Shown: positions 1 to 10,842, numbered from the stretch's first letter. The stretch is DNA of 64,000 nucleotides from Enterobacter cloacae (GCF_011078175.1 NZ_JAALCJ010000007.1:62001-126000); one strand, 5' to 3'. Numbers and translations: made by a program. The notes: generated by a model from the letters alone, not told the origin.

Positions 1-1044
1 CTCCAGCGCGCCGCCGTTCTCCTGCCAGGTTTTAATGCGATTCACCACGAAGCGCGCTTCGTCGAGTTCGTTAAACGCACAGTAGATAGAGATCGGTTCG
101 CCGTCGATGCCGTCGGTCCACAGCTTTTTACCCAGACGCCCGTTGTTGTTCTCAATCAGGGCGTTGGCCGCGCTCAGAATGTTGCTGGTTGAGCGGTAGT
201 TCTGCTCCAGACGGATGGTTTGCGCGCCGGGGAAATCGTTGAGGAAGCGCTGGATGTTCTCCACCTGCGCGCCGCGCCAGCCGTAGATAGACTGGTCGTC
301 ATCGCCGACGATCATCACCTTGCCGGTATCCCCGGCCAGCAGGCGGATCCACGCGTACTGGATATTGTTGGTATCCTGGAATTCGTCCACCAGGATGTTG
401 GTGAAGCGTTCACGGTAGTGTTGAAGGATATGCGGTTTGTTCAGCCACAGCTCGTGGGCGCGCAGCAGCAGCTCGGCGAAATCCACCAGACCGGCGCGAT
501 CGCACGCTTCCTGATAGGCCTTGTAGACGTTCTGCCAGGTCTGCTCGACCGGATTACCGAAGCTCTGGATATGATGCGGGCGCAGCCCTTCGTCTTTCTG
601 ACCGTTGATATACCACATCGCCTGACGCGGCGGCCACTGCTTCTCATCAAGGTTCATCGCCTTGATCAGGCGTTTCAGCAGGCGAAGCTGATCTTCGCTG
701 TCAAGGATCTGGAAGTCCTGCGGCAGGTTAGCGTCCATATGGTGCGCGCGCAGCAGACGGTGCGCCAGGCCGTGGAAGGTGCCAACCCACATGCCGCCCT
801 GGCTGGTGCCCATCAGCTGTGCGATACGGTGGCGCATCTCTGCCGCCGCCTTGTTGGTGAACGTCACGGCCATAATTGAGTACGGCGAGCAGTTCTCCAC
901 GCTCTGTAGCCAGGCGATGCGGTGAACCAGCACGCGCGTCTTACCACTGCCCGCTCCAGCCAGTACCAGCAGGTTTGTACGCGAGGCGGCAACCGCGTCA
1001 CGCTGTTTATCATTAAGGCTGTCGAGCAGGTAAGAAACGTCCAT
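1..1044 (-). CDS. uvrD: DNA helicase II UvrD (N-terminal part, cut by window edge)
   Basis: Superfamily 1A 3'-5' helicase that removes UvrC and the cut oligonucleotide in nucleotide excision repair and unwinds DNA in MutHLS mismatch repair. The 348 codons present begin MDVSYLLDSLNDKQ, as in E. coli. A Walker A motif AGAGSGKT lies at residues 29-36, and a VDEFQDTNN Walker B/motif II near residue 220 is followed by [12 protein letters not shown]. The C-terminal half, with motifs IV-VI, lies outside the window. The ATG at 1044 is supported by family alignment. An SOS-type promoter with a LexA box lies just upstream. Rep (32042-34066) is a paralogue with the same fold. Identity is certain; only completeness is unknown. 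Confidence 0.97.
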   Translation of the reverse strand, partial: MDVSYLLDSLNDKQRDAVAASRTNLLVLAGAGSGKTRVLVHRIAWLQSVENCSPYSIMAVTFTNKAAAEMRHRIAQLMGTSQGGMWVGTFHGLAHRLLRAHHMDANLPQDFQILDSEDQLRLLKRLIKAMNLDEKQWPPRQAMWYINGQKDEGLRPHHIQSFGNPVEQTWQNVYKAYQEACDRAGLVDFAELLLRAHELWLNKPHILQHYRERFTNILVDEFQDTNNIQYAWIRLLAGDTGKVMIVGDDDQSIYGWRGAQVENIQRFLNDFPGAQTIRLEQNYRSTSNILSAANALIENNNGRLGKKLWTDGIDGEPISIYCAFNELDEARFVVNRIKTWQENGGALE

Positions 1045-1095
1045 TGGCACCGTCACGTCATGTCGGGCAGGCAAATGTTTCCATTCGCCAAAACC

Positions 1096-1111
1096 CTGTT
1101 AATTTATACAG
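1096..1111 (-). promoter_or_regulatory. LexA box (SOS operator) of uvrD
   Basis: The sequence reads CTGT-N8-ACAG, an exact match to the LexA consensus ends with an AT-rich centre. It lies about 50 bases upstream of the uvrD ATG and just downstream of the predicted -10 box. uvrD is an established SOS gene in E. coli with an operator in the same place, so repression by LexA is expected here. Confidence 0.9.
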
Positions 1112-1122
1112 AACAATTGATG

Positions 1123-1150
1123 ATTATATCAGCGTCGTGAGGGATGCCAA
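1123..1150 (-). promoter_or_regulatory. uvrD sigma-70 promoter
   Basis: On the minus strand a -35 TTGGCA is followed by a 16-base spacer and a perfect -10 TATAAT. The -10 box overlaps the last codons of yigB (stop at 1124), so uvrD has its own promoter inside the end of the upstream operon. The LexA box lies where transcription would start. Confidence 0.75.
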
Positions 1151-1840
1151 CCGTGAAATTTCCACGTGCGGCAGAAGACGGCTGTCCGGGGTAATCATCA
1201 GATCGGCGTTTTCCGGCTTGACCCAGCAGGCCTGCATGCCGCAGCGGATCGCCCCGGCGACGTCCGTGGTCAGGTCATCGCCCACGTGCAGGATCTCACC
1301 GAGCGGCAAATCCAGTTTTTCCGCTGCCAGATGATACATATCGTTGAACGGCTTCGAGCGTCCGTGCGGACCCGCGCGCAACACGAACTGAAAATAGTTC
1401 CCCAGACCAAACAGTTCAGGCTGAGCGTTGCCGTTGGTGATGGCCACCAGCGGCCACTTTTCGGCGAGCTTCGCCAGCGTGTCGTGAGTCTCCTGCGGTA
1501 CGTCGATCCGGCTGCGCCATTTGGCGAAGTTTTCCATGGCCGCTTCAGCTCCGGTGGCCGCATCCTGCGGGCTTAGGCCAGCATTAAGCATCGCCTGCTC
1601 AACCGCACGGCGGCGCCATTCGGTCACGTCATGATAAATGTCCGGCTCGGTTTCCCGCAGGGACTGACGCAGCGTCTGGAAGTCTTTATTCTGCATCGTC
1701 TTTAGCGCAGGATGGTAGTTCTGCACAAACGCCAGCGACTCCTGCTCGGTACGCAGGATCACTGGGCGGTTGTCATAAAGGGTGTCATCAAGGTCAAACG
1801 TCAGGGCTGAGATCTGACCAAGTGGGCGGTAAAAACGCAT
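1124..1840 (-). CDS. yigB: HAD-family phosphatase YigB (FMN/5-amino-6-ribitylamino-uracil phosphate phosphatase type)
   Basis: Cytosolic haloacid-dehalogenase phosphatase of 238 residues, the usual family length. Motif I, DLDDT, lies at residues 16-20 (nucleophile and acid Asp). Motif II (TNGNAQ) and motif IV (HVGDDLTTD) follow in order. In E. coli the protein dephosphorylates FMN and also serves the riboflavin pathway phosphatase step with YbjI. It overlaps xerC by one base (TAATG), so it is translationally coupled as the last gene of dapF-yigA-xerC-yigB. The role is taken from the family; substrate preference cannot be read from the sequence. Confidence 0.93.
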   Translation of the reverse strand: MRFYRPLGQISALTFDLDDTLYDNRPVILRTEQESLAFVQNYHPALKTMQNKDFQTLRQSLRETEPDIYHDVTEWRRRAVEQAMLNAGLSPQDAATGAEAAMENFAKWRSRIDVPQETHDTLAKLAEKWPLVAITNGNAQPELFGLGNYFQFVLRAGPHGRSKPFNDMYHLAAEKLDLPLGEILHVGDDLTTDVAGAIRCGMQACWVKPENADLMITPDSRLLPHVEISRLASLTTLI

Positions 1841-2742
1841 TATTTCCCCCGTTTGGCGCGTGGATGCGCCGCGTCGTACACCGAGGCAAGGTGTTGGAAG
1901 TCTAAGTGGGTATAGATTTGGGTGGTCGACAAATTGGCGTGACCAAGCAGCTCCTGTACGCCGCGCAGGTCGCCGCTTGATTCCAGCATGTGCGTCGCAA
2001 AGGAGTGGCGCAGCTTGTGCGGATGAACGTGGCTGTTCAGCCCCTGCTTAATGCCCCACTCCGCAAAGCGCTTCTGCACGTTGCGCGCCGAGATCCGCTT
2101 GCCAAGCTTCGACAGAAACAGCGCCTCTTCGTCGGTGCTAAACAGCCCGCGAAGATCCAGCCAGTGCTCAATCCAGGAGACCGCGTTGCGGCCAATCGGC
2201 AGGCGGCGCTCTTTGCTGCCTTTGCCCATCACCCACACTTCTCCTGTTTCCAGGTCGAGATGCTTTACGTCGAGATTGACCAGTTCAGACAGACGCAACC
2301 CGGCACCGTACATCACTTCCAGCATCGCGCGGTCGCGCACGGCGAGCGGATCGTTGAGATCGATATCCAGCAGGCGGTTTACGTCGTCGACGTCGATATT
2401 TTTCGGCAGATGACGCGGGGCTTTCGGCGTGGCGATACCTTTTGCCGGGTTGGCTTTCAGGTTACCCTGGCTGACCAGCCAGTCGAAAAAACTGCGCAGG
2501 GCAGAAAGCCGGAGCGCCAGGCTCGCCGGGCTAAGATTTTTTTTACGGCTACGCACGACGAACCCGCGTACCGTGGCAGCGTCACAGTGTTGCCAGCTTT
2601 TCAGGCCGATTTCATCGGCGATCTGCATGATGGCCTCAAGCTGACGCTGATAGTTGAGCAGCGTGATGGGGCTGAGCTGGCGTTCTACGCCCAGATAGCG
2701 CAGAAAGCGGTTGACGTCAGTGGCGAGCAGTCCGTCCGTCAT
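1840..2742 (-). CDS. xerC: Site-specific tyrosine recombinase XerC
   Basis: Works with XerD at the dif site to resolve chromosome dimers, activated by FtsK at the division septum. The 300-residue protein has an N-terminal SAM-like core-binding domain (about 1-95) and a C-terminal catalytic domain. All catalytic residues are present: Arg150, Lys174, His242, Arg245, His268 and the nucleophile Tyr277. It overlaps yigA upstream by four bases (ATGA) and yigB downstream by one base, matching the E. coli dapF-yigA-xerC-yigB arrangement. It is a housekeeping copy, not a phage integrase: no attachment site or phage genes are nearby. Confidence 0.97.
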   Translation of the reverse strand: MTDGLLATDVNRFLRYLGVERQLSPITLLNYQRQLEAIMQIADEIGLKSWQHCDAATVRGFVVRSRKKNLSPASLALRLSALRSFFDWLVSQGNLKANPAKGIATPKAPRHLPKNIDVDDVNRLLDIDLNDPLAVRDRAMLEVMYGAGLRLSELVNLDVKHLDLETGEVWVMGKGSKERRLPIGRNAVSWIEHWLDLRGLFSTDEEALFLSKLGKRISARNVQKRFAEWGIKQGLNSHVHPHKLRHSFATHMLESSGDLRGVQELLGHANLSTTQIYTHLDFQHLASVYDAAHPRAKRGK

Positions 2743-3446
2743 ACGCGCTCAATCCAGCGCTCCAGCAGCTCAGGCAGCATCAGGGCGATCTCCTGCAACA
2801 GTTGCGTGCCCTGCCCTTGTTCGTAATGATGCACGTCGCGGCTGGTAAATAATATCACCCCCAGGTCACCCTCGCGCCCCATCAGCGACATTGCCACCGA
2901 GCCGATCGCTTTGGCTTCCGGCAGCACCACCAGGAGTTCTGGCCCGTTAAGCGGCCCCAGATAGTGGTGCTCATGGCCCAGACGCTGAATGCGCAGCGGC
3001 TCAAACGCCTGACGGCTGAGCGCCAGATGGGTAAAACCGGACGGTGCGCCAATGCGCCAGCGGTCAGGGAACAGACGGATCGTTGCCCCCGCCAGTCCTA
3101 GCTCGCGCGCCCAGCGGTGGAAGCGGTTGAGAAACTCTTCGAGACTGTGTGCGGAAGCCAGACGCGCCTGGAGGTGCAGTAGACGGTAGAACAAGCTTTC
3201 GTTATTGCTGGCCTGCTCCATCAGCAGCGTCATGTTCTCTTCGAGCTGATTGATGTGGTTGCGCGAGCGCGCCATGTGCCATTCAACCAGCGACACGGTC
3301 TCACGAACCGGATGCGGCACGCGCATCCGTTCGACGACGCGTGCATTGCGAATAAAAAACTCAGGATTGTGCAGCAGGTAATCCACAACAGCGCTGTCGT
3401 CCAGCTCCGTTACGGCTTCCCGCAGTTCTTCCCCTGGTTGCTTCAT
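2739..3446 (-). CDS. yigA: DUF484 protein YigA
   Basis: A 235-residue member of the DUF484 family, which has a GAF-like fold. A helical region around residues 55-100 precedes the mixed alpha/beta domain. No enzymatic motif is visible. The family is almost always encoded between dapF and xerC, as here, with four-base overlaps on both sides, so the operon is tightly coupled. A function has not been established for E. coli YigA to my knowledge; a sensory or regulatory role is only an inference from the fold. Confidence 0.88.
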   Translation of the reverse strand: MKQPGEELREAVTELDDSAVVDYLLHNPEFFIRNARVVERMRVPHPVRETVSLVEWHMARSRNHINQLEENMTLLMEQASNNESLFYRLLHLQARLASAHSLEEFLNRFHRWARELGLAGATIRLFPDRWRIGAPSGFTHLALSRQAFEPLRIQRLGHEHHYLGPLNGPELLVVLPEAKAIGSVAMSLMGREGDLGVILFTSRDVHHYEQGQGTQLLQEIALMLPELLERWIERV

Positions 3447-4267
3447 AGATGGATAAACCCGTCATAAACATGTGTCGCCGGGCCAGTCATGTACAGTGGA
3501 TGACCCGCTCCTTTCCAGGCGATATCAAGACGTCCGCCTGGTAATTCCACGCGAACCTCTTCTGCCAGTAGCCCCTGCGAAATGCCGACGGCCACCGCCG
3601 CGCAGGCACCGCTTCCACAGGCCTGGGTTTCGCCCGCGCCGCGCTCGTAAACCCGCAGGCGAATGTGTTCACGCTTCACCACCTGCATAAAGCCGATGTT
3701 CGCCCGCTCCGGGAAGCGCTCGTGGCTTTCCAGCACCGGGCCGAGTGTTTCAACCGCCGCGGTTTGCACATCATCCACCTGAATCACGCAGTGCGGGTTA
3801 CCCATCGAGACGACGCCGCACAATACTGTCTGCTCGGCGGCACGCATAATATAGGTCTTTTCCGCTTTGTTGGCGCGAAACGGCACGGCAGAGGGTTCGA
3901 AGTTCGGCTCGCCCATGTTCACGCGCACCAGTTCGTCGTCGGTGACGCTGAGCACCATCCGGCCATTGGCGGTGCTGACGCGGATATCGCGCTTGTTGGT
4001 CAGCCCTTTCAGCCGAACAAAGCGGGCAAAACAGCGCGCGCCGTTGCCGCACTGGGAAACTTCGCTGCCGTCGGCGTTAAAAATGCGATAGTGAAAGTCC
4101 AGGTCAGGATCGTAAGGCGGCTCCACCACCAGCAGCTGGTCAAACCCCACGCCCACGTGTCGATCCGCCAGTCGACGGATCAGCTCCGGGGAGAAAAAGA
4201 CATTCTGCGTTACCGCGTCGACGACCATAAAGTCGTTGCCAAGGCCATGCATTTTAGAGAACTGCAT
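3443..4267 (-). CDS. dapF: Diaminopimelate epimerase
   Basis: Converts LL- to meso-diaminopimelate, the precursor of lysine and of peptidoglycan cross-links; a PLP-independent cytosolic racemase. With the start at 4267 ([13 protein letters not shown]) the protein has 274 residues, as in E. coli. Both catalytic cysteines are present: Cys73 in QCGNGARC and Cys217 in QACGSGAC. An in-frame ATG four codons upstream was rejected because it extends beyond the conserved family N-terminus. It is preceded by lptM after 35 bases and overlaps yigA by four. Confidence 0.97.
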   Translation of the reverse strand: MQFSKMHGLGNDFMVVDAVTQNVFFSPELIRRLADRHVGVGFDQLLVVEPPYDPDLDFHYRIFNADGSEVSQCGNGARCFARFVRLKGLTNKRDIRVSTANGRMVLSVTDDELVRVNMGEPNFEPSAVPFRANKAEKTYIMRAAEQTVLCGVVSMGNPHCVIQVDDVQTAAVETLGPVLESHERFPERANIGFMQVVKREHIRLRVYERGAGETQACGSGACAAVAVGISQGLLAEEVRVELPGGRLDIAWKGAGHPLYMTGPATHVYDGFIHL

Positions 4268-4302
4268 CATTTGCTCCATTGCGCGGGTACAGAACGTAAT
4301 TG

Positions 4303-4506
4303 TCAGAGATTGACCTGAGTCGGGCCGCCGTTATTGCCGCGATCGTTGGTATCCGGCGTAGATGACTCGATACCACTTTGCACCGGTTTTGTCGGCGGTG
4401 GTGCGCTTTTATCCTCTGGCGGGAAGTACAGTGGTCCCTTCAGCCCACAGCCGGTCAGGCTAAACAGAGTGACAAGAACGGCAAGCGTTCGAAAGACGTT
4501 TTTCAT
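4303..4506 (-). CDS. lptM: Small lipoprotein LptM (YifL)
   Basis: A 67-residue lipoprotein precursor. A basic start (MKNVFRT) and hydrophobic stretch end in a lipobox LTGC, with Cys20 as the lipidated residue, followed by the conserved [10 protein letters not shown] segment and a Pro/Ser/Thr-rich tail. In E. coli LptM has been shown to assist maturation of the LptD-LptE LPS translocon in the outer membrane. The start at 4506 was chosen because it gives a proper signal peptide; longer in-frame starts do not. It lies directly upstream of dapF and diverges from cyaY. Confidence 0.92.
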   Translation of the reverse strand: MKNVFRTLAVLVTLFSLTGCGLKGPLYFPPEDKSAPPPTKPVQSGIESSTPDTNDRGNNGGPTQVNL

Positions 4507-4641
4507 GTAGAGGTTGCCCGTAAGTTCAAATCTGTTTCTATCATCGCAGGAGAAGACACAAAAGCAAGAGTTTGCCGCTTTCCTGCAACGGGAATTATTT
4601 AGCGTTATACTGCCGCCATCACGAAAAACAGGAATAAAACC

Positions 4642-4962
4642 ATGAACGACAGTGAATTTCATCGCCTTGCCGATACCCTGTGGATGACCATCGAAGAGCG
4701 TATCGACGACTGGGACGGCGACAGCGATATCGATTGTGAAATCAACGGCGGGATACTGACCTTAAGCTTCGAAAACGGCAGTAAGATTATTATTAACCGC
4801 CAGGAGCCGCTTCACCAGGTCTGGCTGGCGGCGAAACAGGGCGGTTATCACTTTGATCTGAAAGGTGACGAGTGGGTCTGCGATCGCAGCGGCGAAACGT
4901 TCTGGGATCTGCTGGAGCAGGCGGCAACGGCGCAGGCGGGTGAGACCGTCAGTTTCAGGTAG
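4642..4962 (+). CDS. cyaY: Frataxin homologue CyaY
   Basis: A 106-residue frataxin-fold protein that binds iron and modulates the IscS-IscU iron-sulfur cluster assembly machinery. The first helix carries the expected acidic ridge (clustered Asp/Glu such as [11 protein letters not shown]), followed by the beta-sheet core with the conserved HQVW and WDLLEQ positions. Length matches E. coli exactly. It is divergent from lptM and convergent with cyaA, the order found in most enterobacteria. No sign of alteration. Confidence 0.96.
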   Translation: MNDSEFHRLADTLWMTIEERIDDWDGDSDIDCEINGGILTLSFENGSKIIINRQEPLHQVWLAAKQGGYHFDLKGDEWVCDRSGETFWDLLEQAATAQAGETVSFR

Positions 4963-4967
4963 TTTTG

Positions 4968-5047
4968 TTGCCGGGTGGCGCTGCGCTTACCCGGCCTACG
5001 GGTTCGGGCTGTTGTAGGCCCGGTAAGGCGTAGCCGCCACCGGGCTC
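4968..5047. repeat. Pair of inverted REP (PU) elements between cyaY and cyaA
   Basis: Two GC-rich palindromic units of the GCCGGGTGGCG...ACCCGGCCTAC type face each other, separated by a short spacer. They form the small BIME structure typical of enterobacterial intergenic regions. They sit between convergent cyaY and cyaA, where such elements stabilise 3' ends and can bind DNA gyrase or IHF. No separate T-rich terminator is seen here. Confidence 0.8.
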
Positions 5048-5053
5048 ACGAAA

Positions 5054-7597
5054 TCAGGAGAAATACTGCTGCAACAGCGGCGCAGTATCCTGGTTAGCAG
5101 GCGCCGCAGGGGTAATTGCCTGCGTACGGAACGGGATCACCTGCGCTCGCCCATCCACGTTCACAATCTGGTAGAACTGCGGCAGGTTGAAGTTAATAAA
5201 GCTTGAGCCGTAGGTAAAGCGATCGTGCGAGGATGAATAGAAGCGGCTGACGTCACGCACCAGCTCCTCTTTGCTGCCTTCACAATGGTGATAGACCTCG
5301 GCGCGGTTGGTCTCATCCAGAATGTAGATGTTAAACCCGGCGTTATCGCCCGACTCTTCGAAGAAGAATTGAATAATCCCTTCACTCGCAAAGCCATCCA
5401 CCACCTGCGGCAGTTTGACGTGGTTGGTTTCCACCTGAACGGACAGGCCATGCAGTTTGTTGTGTGAAATCGCGCCGTAGAATTCAATGGCGTTTTCCAG
5501 CTTCTGTACCGACACGTTCAGGCGCTCAAAGAACAGCCCCCAGGTCTGGCCGGAGACGCGCAGCGCTTTAAAGCGCCCGGTTTCCTGACGGGTACTGGAG
5601 AGACGCAGTTCGATGCACTCGGAGACCAGCTGCTGCACGCGGGTACGAATCAGGCCGCGCAGGTGCTGGCTGTAGCAGAACACCTCCACGCTGTCCGGTG
5701 GCGCAGCGTCCTGGTGCATCTTGCCGAGGATCGTTTTCAGCGCCTCGATCATCGCCTGCTCGCCGTTAAAGTGCAGGGTACGCACCTCGTTCCACGAGTT
5801 GCGGTACAGCAGATCCACGCTGCCCACCAGGCAGTTTTGCTGCTCGCCGAAACTAAAGACGTCCAGCTTACGGAAGTCAAAATGGACCACCTGATTGCGG
5901 AAGGCCGCCGTCGGATCGTATTCCAGGTTGACGATGATCGCCAGATGGCGAATCTCACACGGGCTGTAGAGCGCTTTTGGCGTCGGCGCAGGCAGACGCA
6001 GCGGGAAGTGGTGCGAAACATCCGCTACCATCTCCTGCAATTTGGCTAAATCGACCACCTCGTTGCCTTTGATAAATAACCGGGTGCGTGAGGTGAGAAG
6101 GCCGTTAAACCAGGCCCAGGCCACCAGCTTGTTCAGATAGCGGTTATATTCCAGCGGCTGATGGCTGATGATTGAGTCCATGCTTGGCGCACGGTTATAC
6201 AGATACCACCCGGTACGGTTCGCGCGTCCCGGCGGTACATAGATAAAGGTCAGATTCGGTTCAGACAGGTCAGGTGAAATCTGTGGGTTAACCAGCGTAA
6301 CCTTGCCCGGCAATGCTTCAAAGGCGGCGTACAGCTTACGGGTCAGCACCCCGATGTCCTGTGGGCTGGCAGAAACGCTGAGGTTGTTACGACGCGCAAA
6401 GCGGATCAGATTACGGTAGCTCTGCATCATCGCATCAAGCAGTTCGTTGTGCGCCTCACGCACCTGATCGATCTTCCAGTTGGCGCGGTTGTCGAGCATG
6501 GCGAGACGTTCTTCGTCCCATCCCCACTCTTTGACTAACTGGCTGACCACTTCACGACGCCAGCCCACGCAGGCGCGTTCGCGGCTCAGTTTTTCACAGA
6601 CTTTGAGATAGAAACATCGACGCACCAGGTCAAGACGCGTGGCGTCCTCAATGGCTGTCAGGTATTCGGTAACGCGTTCCAGCATCATGCAGTAGGCATC
6701 AAGCCCGTAGGAGACGATCTCCCCGTCATGCAGACGCTGTTTAATATCTTTTGCCAGCAGGCGCGGCGTGGGGTATTCCCAGGAGTAGGCTTCCAGCAGC
6801 AGGGTTTTCAGCACCGCTTTGTACGGGGAATCAATGCTCTTGTACAGCTGCCAGAGGCTTGCGCCAAAGTACTCTTCGGCGGACAGGGAGCTCAGGCCGC
6901 CCAGATCCAGCCACTCGTTTGGCGTCAGAACGCCCTGCGAGTAAAGCGACATGACGTAGTCGTCATAATTCTCTTCTTCATCGCACGGCACCATATTCCA
7001 CAGAATACGCTTCCCGGCCAGGCGAACGGCAGTTCGGTAAAACTCATCCAGCAACAGAATGTGCTGAGTCGAGCCACAGTCTTCACCACCCAGACTGCCG
7101 CTTTCGTTATGGCGGAAACGGTTTTCATCAATCAGGAAGAAACTCACTTCCACGCCAAGCGATGCCGCCCAGCTCTCCAGCAGGCTGCATTTACGCTGCA
7201 ACAGCTGGCGTTCTTCATTATCGAGCCAGGACTGATGGCAGACCCAGATATCCAGGTCAGAAGAACAGCTCTGCCCAACCGATGAGGTGCTCCCCATCGA
7301 GTAAACCCCGGTAATCGGCAGCTCGCCTTTAGGCGAGACCTGCGGCGGCATACCACGGTAGAGCTCAAGTTCAGTCAGGTAATGCTGTTGGGTTTCATCA
7401 GGCGTGAAGAGGCAAATGCCCTGGGGAACGTTACCATCGAGGTAACCCGGCATTAGCGGATGGTGATAGTGCAACAATGTCGGCAGTAGACTGTATACCT
7501 GCTGGAAAGCAGGGCCCATGGCAGCAAGCGCGCGATCGACACGCAATTGATTAATGGCATCCAGTCTCTGTTTCAGAGTCTCAATATAGAGGTACAA
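5054..7597 (-). CDS. cyaA: Class I adenylate cyclase CyaA
   Basis: Makes cAMP from ATP in the cytosol and is activated by phosphorylated EIIA-Glc. The 847-residue protein has an N-terminal nucleotidyltransferase-like catalytic domain with GSTSSVGQS and the acidic pair Asp114/Asp116 (SSDLDIW). A long C-terminal regulatory region follows. The start is a TTG at 7597, as in E. coli, where the poor codon limits expression. The frame stays open to an ATG 25 codons upstream, but those residues do not match the family. The final residues (LLQQYFS) match the E. coli C-terminus. Control is through the P2 promoter and CRP site upstream. Confidence 0.96.
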   Translation of the reverse strand: MYLYIETLKQRLDAINQLRVDRALAAMGPAFQQVYSLLPTLLHYHHPLMPGYLDGNVPQGICLFTPDETQQHYLTELELYRGMPPQVSPKGELPITGVYSMGSTSSVGQSCSSDLDIWVCHQSWLDNEERQLLQRKCSLLESWAASLGVEVSFFLIDENRFRHNESGSLGGEDCGSTQHILLLDEFYRTAVRLAGKRILWNMVPCDEEENYDDYVMSLYSQGVLTPNEWLDLGGLSSLSAEEYFGASLWQLYKSIDSPYKAVLKTLLLEAYSWEYPTPRLLAKDIKQRLHDGEIVSYGLDAYCMMLERVTEYLTAIEDATRLDLVRRCFYLKVCEKLSRERACVGWRREVVSQLVKEWGWDEERLAMLDNRANWKIDQVREAHNELLDAMMQSYRNLIRFARRNNLSVSASPQDIGVLTRKLYAAFEALPGKVTLVNPQISPDLSEPNLTFIYVPPGRANRTGWYLYNRAPSMDSIISHQPLEYNRYLNKLVAWAWFNGLLTSRTRLFIKGNEVVDLAKLQEMVADVSHHFPLRLPAPTPKALYSPCEIRHLAIIVNLEYDPTAAFRNQVVHFDFRKLDVFSFGEQQNCLVGSVDLLYRNSWNEVRTLHFNGEQAMIEALKTILGKMHQDAAPPDSVEVFCYSQHLRGLIRTRVQQLVSECIELRLSSTRQETGRFKALRVSGQTWGLFFERLNVSVQKLENAIEFYGAISHNKLHGLSVQVETNHVKLPQVVDGFASEGIIQFFFEESGDNAGFNIYILDETNRAEVYHHCEGSKEELVRDVSRFYSSSHDRFTYGSSFINFNLPQFYQIVNVDGRAQVIPFRTQAITPAAPANQDTAPLLQQYFS

Positions 7598-7738
7598 GAC
7601 GTATCGCCTGATGTTTCCGGGTGTCGCACGCCAGTCAGAATACAAAAAAGCAGCGGACCCGCAGTATTTCAAAAAATAACCGTTACCCTTTTTCGCCTTT
7701 TGCTTTTCTGGTGGTACAGACGAAAAAATGGTCTAAAA

Positions 7739-7754
7739 CGTGATCAATTTAACA
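7739..7754 (-). promoter_or_regulatory. CRP-cAMP site overlapping the cyaA promoter
   Basis: On the minus strand TGTTA-N6-TCACG, two mismatches from the CRP consensus TGTGA-N6-TCACA. It overlaps the -10 box of the predicted cyaA P2 promoter, the position from which CRP-cAMP represses cyaA in E. coli. The site is nearly identical to the E. coli one by eye. It provides negative feedback on cAMP synthesis. Confidence 0.75.
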
Positions 7755-7774
7755 CCTTGCCGGTTGACCGTAAA
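7747..7774 (-). promoter_or_regulatory. cyaA P2-type promoter
   Basis: -35 TTTACG, 16-base spacer and -10 TTAAAT on the minus strand, about 150 bases upstream of the TTG start. The whole 350-base cyaA-hemC gap (7598-7947) is non-coding. It holds this promoter, the CRP site, a long cyaA leader, and the divergent hemC promoter region, whose boxes I could not place with confidence. Confidence 0.6.
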
Positions 7775-7947
7775 GAAAGATGCGCTACATACAAGTGTAG
7801 CACCGTTCTGAACGTGTAAATTCCTGAATACGGCGATGGCTGACGAGTACGCCGCCCTGTCCCTCCCACTCTTCATCAACCGTAAAACTGCCATCCGAGT
7901 GTCAACAATGTTAGGATGGTCAGCGATTGATAATGACGGTAACAAGC

Positions 7948-8889
7948 ATGTTAGACAATGTTTTGAGAATTGCCACACGCCAAAGTCCTCTTGCGCTCTG
8001 GCAGGCACATTATGTTAAGCAGCGCCTGGAAGCCTGCCACACCGGCTTACGCGTTGAGCTGGTGCCCATGGTCACGCGTGGCGATGTCATTCTTGATACG
8101 CCGCTGGCTAAAGTGGGCGGGAAAGGTCTGTTTGTCAAAGAGCTGGAACTGGCATTGCTTGAGAACCGCGCCGATATCGCCGTGCATTCGATGAAGGATG
8201 TGCCTGTTGAGTTCCCGGAAGGGCTGGGGCTGGTGACCATTTGCGAGCGCGAGGATCCGCGCGATGCGTTTGTCTCTAATCGCTATGACTCGCTCGATGC
8301 GTTGCCGGCAGGCAGCGTGGTCGGCACGTCCAGTTTACGCCGCCAGTGTCAACTGGCTGAACGTCGCCCGGATCTGGTGATTCGTTCGCTGCGCGGGAAC
8401 GTCGGTACACGCCTTGGCAAGTTGGATAATGGTGATTACGATGCCATTATTCTTGCGGTTGCGGGCCTGAAACGGCTTGGGCTGGAAGAACGCATTCGCG
8501 TGGCATTGCCGCCGGAGCAGTCGCTGCCCGCCGTCGGTCAGGGTGCCGTCGGCATTGAGTGTCGTCTGGATGATGCGCGCACCCAGGCACTGCTCGCGCC
8601 GCTGAATCATGACGATACCGCCATTCGCGTAAAAGCCGAGCGCGCGATGAATACTCGCCTCGAAGGAGGCTGTCAGGTGCCAATTGGCAGCTATGCTGAA
8701 TTAACGGGCGATGAGCTGTGGCTGCGCGCGCTGGTTGGCGCGCCGGACGGCTCGAAGATGGTGCGTGGTGAACGTCGCGGCAAGCCGCAAGATGCCGAGG
8801 CGCTTGGCGTATCGCTGGCGGAAGAGCTGCTGAATAACGGCGCGCGTGAAATTCTGGCTGAGGTCTATAACGGAGAGCCCCCTGCATGA
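7948..8889 (+). CDS. hemC: Porphobilinogen deaminase (hydroxymethylbilane synthase)
   Basis: Polymerises four porphobilinogen molecules into hydroxymethylbilane in haem and sirohaem synthesis. The 313-residue protein (start [18 protein letters not shown]) carries Cys242 in LEGGCQVP, which holds the dipyrromethane cofactor, and the catalytic Asp84 in HSMKDVP. An ATG seven codons further upstream is in frame but is not part of the family N-terminus. It overlaps hemD by four bases (ATGA), starting the hemCDXY operon divergently from cyaA. Confidence 0.97.
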   Translation: MLDNVLRIATRQSPLALWQAHYVKQRLEACHTGLRVELVPMVTRGDVILDTPLAKVGGKGLFVKELELALLENRADIAVHSMKDVPVEFPEGLGLVTICEREDPRDAFVSNRYDSLDALPAGSVVGTSSLRRQCQLAERRPDLVIRSLRGNVGTRLGKLDNGDYDAIILAVAGLKRLGLEERIRVALPPEQSLPAVGQGAVGIECRLDDARTQALLAPLNHDDTAIRVKAERAMNTRLEGGCQVPIGSYAELTGDELWLRALVGAPDGSKMVRGERRGKPQDAEALGVSLAEELLNNGAREILAEVYNGEPPA

Positions 8890-9626
8890 GCATACTTGTC
8901 ACCCGCCCTTCTCCCGCAGGAGAGCAGTTAGTGAGCCGTCTGCGCGCACTGGGGCAGGTGGCCTGGAGTTTTCCACTGATTGAATTCTCCCCCGGCCGCG
9001 AGCTGCATACGCTCGCTGACCAGATGCGTGTCTTGCAGGAAGGCGATCTGCTCTTTGCGCTGTCGCAGCATGCCGTGGAGTTTGCCCATGCGCAGCTGCA
9101 ACAACACGGCGTTAACTGGCCTCACGCCCCCCGCTATTTCGCCATCGGGCGCACCACTGCGCTGGCCTTACATACCGCGAGCGGAATCGATGTTCGTTAC
9201 CCGTTAGATCGGGAAATCAGCGAAGTCTTGCTACAATTACCTGAATTACAAACCATTGCCGGAAAGCGTGCGCTCATTTTGCGCGGCAACGGTGGCCGCG
9301 AACTGCTGGGCGAAACGCTGCGGGAACGCGGCGCTGACGTGACGTTTGTGGAGTGCTATCAGCGCTGTGCGAAACACTACGATGGCGCGGAAGAGGCAAT
9401 GCGCTGGCACGCGCGCGGCATTAATACGCTGGTGGTCACCAGCGGTGAAATGTTACAACAGCTTTGGTCGCTGATACCGCTCTGGTATCGCGAAAACTGG
9501 TTACTCCGCTGTCGGCTTCTGGTCGTCAGCGAGCGTCTGGCGAACCACGCCCGGGAACTGGGCTGGCAGGATATTAGGATCGCTGATAACGCCGACAACG
9601 ATGCGCTGCTGCGCGCATTACAATAA
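8886..9626 (+). CDS. hemD: Uroporphyrinogen-III synthase
   Basis: Closes and inverts ring D of hydroxymethylbilane to give uroporphyrinogen III, the branch point to haem, sirohaem and cobalamin. The 246-residue protein has two similar alpha/beta lobes, starting [13 protein letters not shown], with the conserved VVTSGEML segment in the second lobe. Sequence conservation in this family is low, so the assignment rests on the N-terminal motif, length and position between hemC (four-base overlap) and hemX. Confidence 0.95.
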   Translation: MSILVTRPSPAGEQLVSRLRALGQVAWSFPLIEFSPGRELHTLADQMRVLQEGDLLFALSQHAVEFAHAQLQQHGVNWPHAPRYFAIGRTTALALHTASGIDVRYPLDREISEVLLQLPELQTIAGKRALILRGNGGRELLGETLRERGADVTFVECYQRCAKHYDGAEEAMRWHARGINTLVVTSGEMLQQLWSLIPLWYRENWLLRCRLLVVSERLANHARELGWQDIRIADNADNDALLRALQ

Positions 9627-9646
9627 CTCTCAAATGGGAAGCCATA

Positions 9647-10840
9647 ATGACGGAACACGATAAATCCTCCGCCGTGGTTGAAGAGACCAGGGAGACTGTA
9701 GACACCACGTCACAGCCAGAGACGACAGACAAAACCGTTGAGAAGAAAAACGGCAGCAACAAAACCAGCCTCACGCTGAGCGTGATTGCCATCGCGATTG
9801 CGCTGGCCGCAGGCGTGGGCCTTTACGGACTGGTGAAGAAACAAGGCACCAACCAGACGGCCACCAGCGACGCATTGGTTAACCAAATCACAGCCCTACA
9901 GAAAGCGCAGGAGACGCAAAAAGCTGAGCTGGAAGGCGTGATTAAACAGCAGGCCGCCGCCCTCGCCGACGCGAACAGCAAACGTGAAGAGTTGATCAAA
10001 CAGCTGAGCGAAGTGCAGGAGAAAGTCGCCACGATTTCGGGGACCGATGCTAAAACCTGGCTGCTCTCACAGGCCGATTTTCTGGTGAAACTGGCCGGGC
10101 GCAAGCTCTGGAGCGACCAGGATGTCACCACCGCGGCCGCACTGCTTAAAAGCGCCGACGCAAGTCTGGCTGACATGAACGATCCTAGCCTGATCAATGC
10201 ACGTCGCGCTATTACGGAAGATATCGCCAGCCTGTCTGCGGTTTCTCAGGTCGATTACGACGGTATCATCCTTAAAGTGAATCAGCTCTCCAACCAGATT
10301 GATAACCTTCAGCTGGCCGATAACAACGACGATGACTCCCCGATGGATTCCGACGGCACCGAGTTGTCCAGCTCTCTGAGCGAATGGCGTATCAACCTGC
10401 AAAAGAGCTGGCAGAACTTTATGGACAGCTTCATTACCATCCGCCGCCGCGATGAAACTGCCGTGCCCCTGCTGGCACCTAACCAGGACGTCTATCTGCG
10501 TGAAAATATTCGTTCCCGCCTGCTGGTGGCTGCTCAGGCCGTACCGCGTCACCAGGAAGAGACCTACAAACAGGCGCTGGATAACGTTTCAACCTGGGTA
10601 CGTGCTTACTACGATACCAATGATGCAACCACGACCGCGTTCCTTGAAGATATCGACAAGCTGAGCCAGCAAAACATCACCATGAACGTGCCGGACAAAC
10701 TGGAAAGCCAGCCGATTCTGGAGAAAATCATGCAGACGCGCGTGCGTAACCTGCTGGCCCAGCCGGGCGTTCCGGCAGAGCGTCCGGCTGAAGCACCTGC
10801 CGCCGCGCCGGCGCCTGAAAGCGCGCCGCAAGGAGAGTAA
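9647..10840 (+). CDS. hemX: HemX family membrane protein
   Basis: A 397-residue protein with a charged N-terminus, a single membrane span at about residues 42-63, a coiled-coil rich segment (about 75-130), and a large periplasmic domain ending in a Pro/Ala-rich tail. It is often annotated as a uroporphyrinogen-III C-methyltransferase, but it lacks the SAM-binding motifs of CobA/CysG enzymes, so that label is doubtful. Its stop codon shares one base with the first possible start of hemY. Its role in the operon is not established. Confidence 0.92.
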   Translation: MTEHDKSSAVVEETRETVDTTSQPETTDKTVEKKNGSNKTSLTLSVIAIAIALAAGVGLYGLVKKQGTNQTATSDALVNQITALQKAQETQKAELEGVIKQQAAALADANSKREELIKQLSEVQEKVATISGTDAKTWLLSQADFLVKLAGRKLWSDQDVTTAAALLKSADASLADMNDPSLINARRAITEDIASLSAVSQVDYDGIILKVNQLSNQIDNLQLADNNDDDSPMDSDGTELSSSLSEWRINLQKSWQNFMDSFITIRRRDETAVPLLAPNQDVYLRENIRSRLLVAAQAVPRHQEETYKQALDNVSTWVRAYYDTNDATTTAFLEDIDKLSQQNITMNVPDKLESQPILEKIMQTRVRNLLAQPGVPAERPAEAPAAAPAPESAPQGE

Positions 10841-10842
10841 TG

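Noticed and set aside
1840-2742. Tyrosine recombinase gene as a sign of a prophage or integrative element
   Set aside because: It is xerC in its conserved operon; no attachment repeats, phage or plasmid genes occur nearby.
9647-10840. hemX as a uroporphyrinogen-III methyltransferase
   Set aside because: The usual SAM-binding motifs of CobA/CysG are missing; only the old annotation name suggests it.
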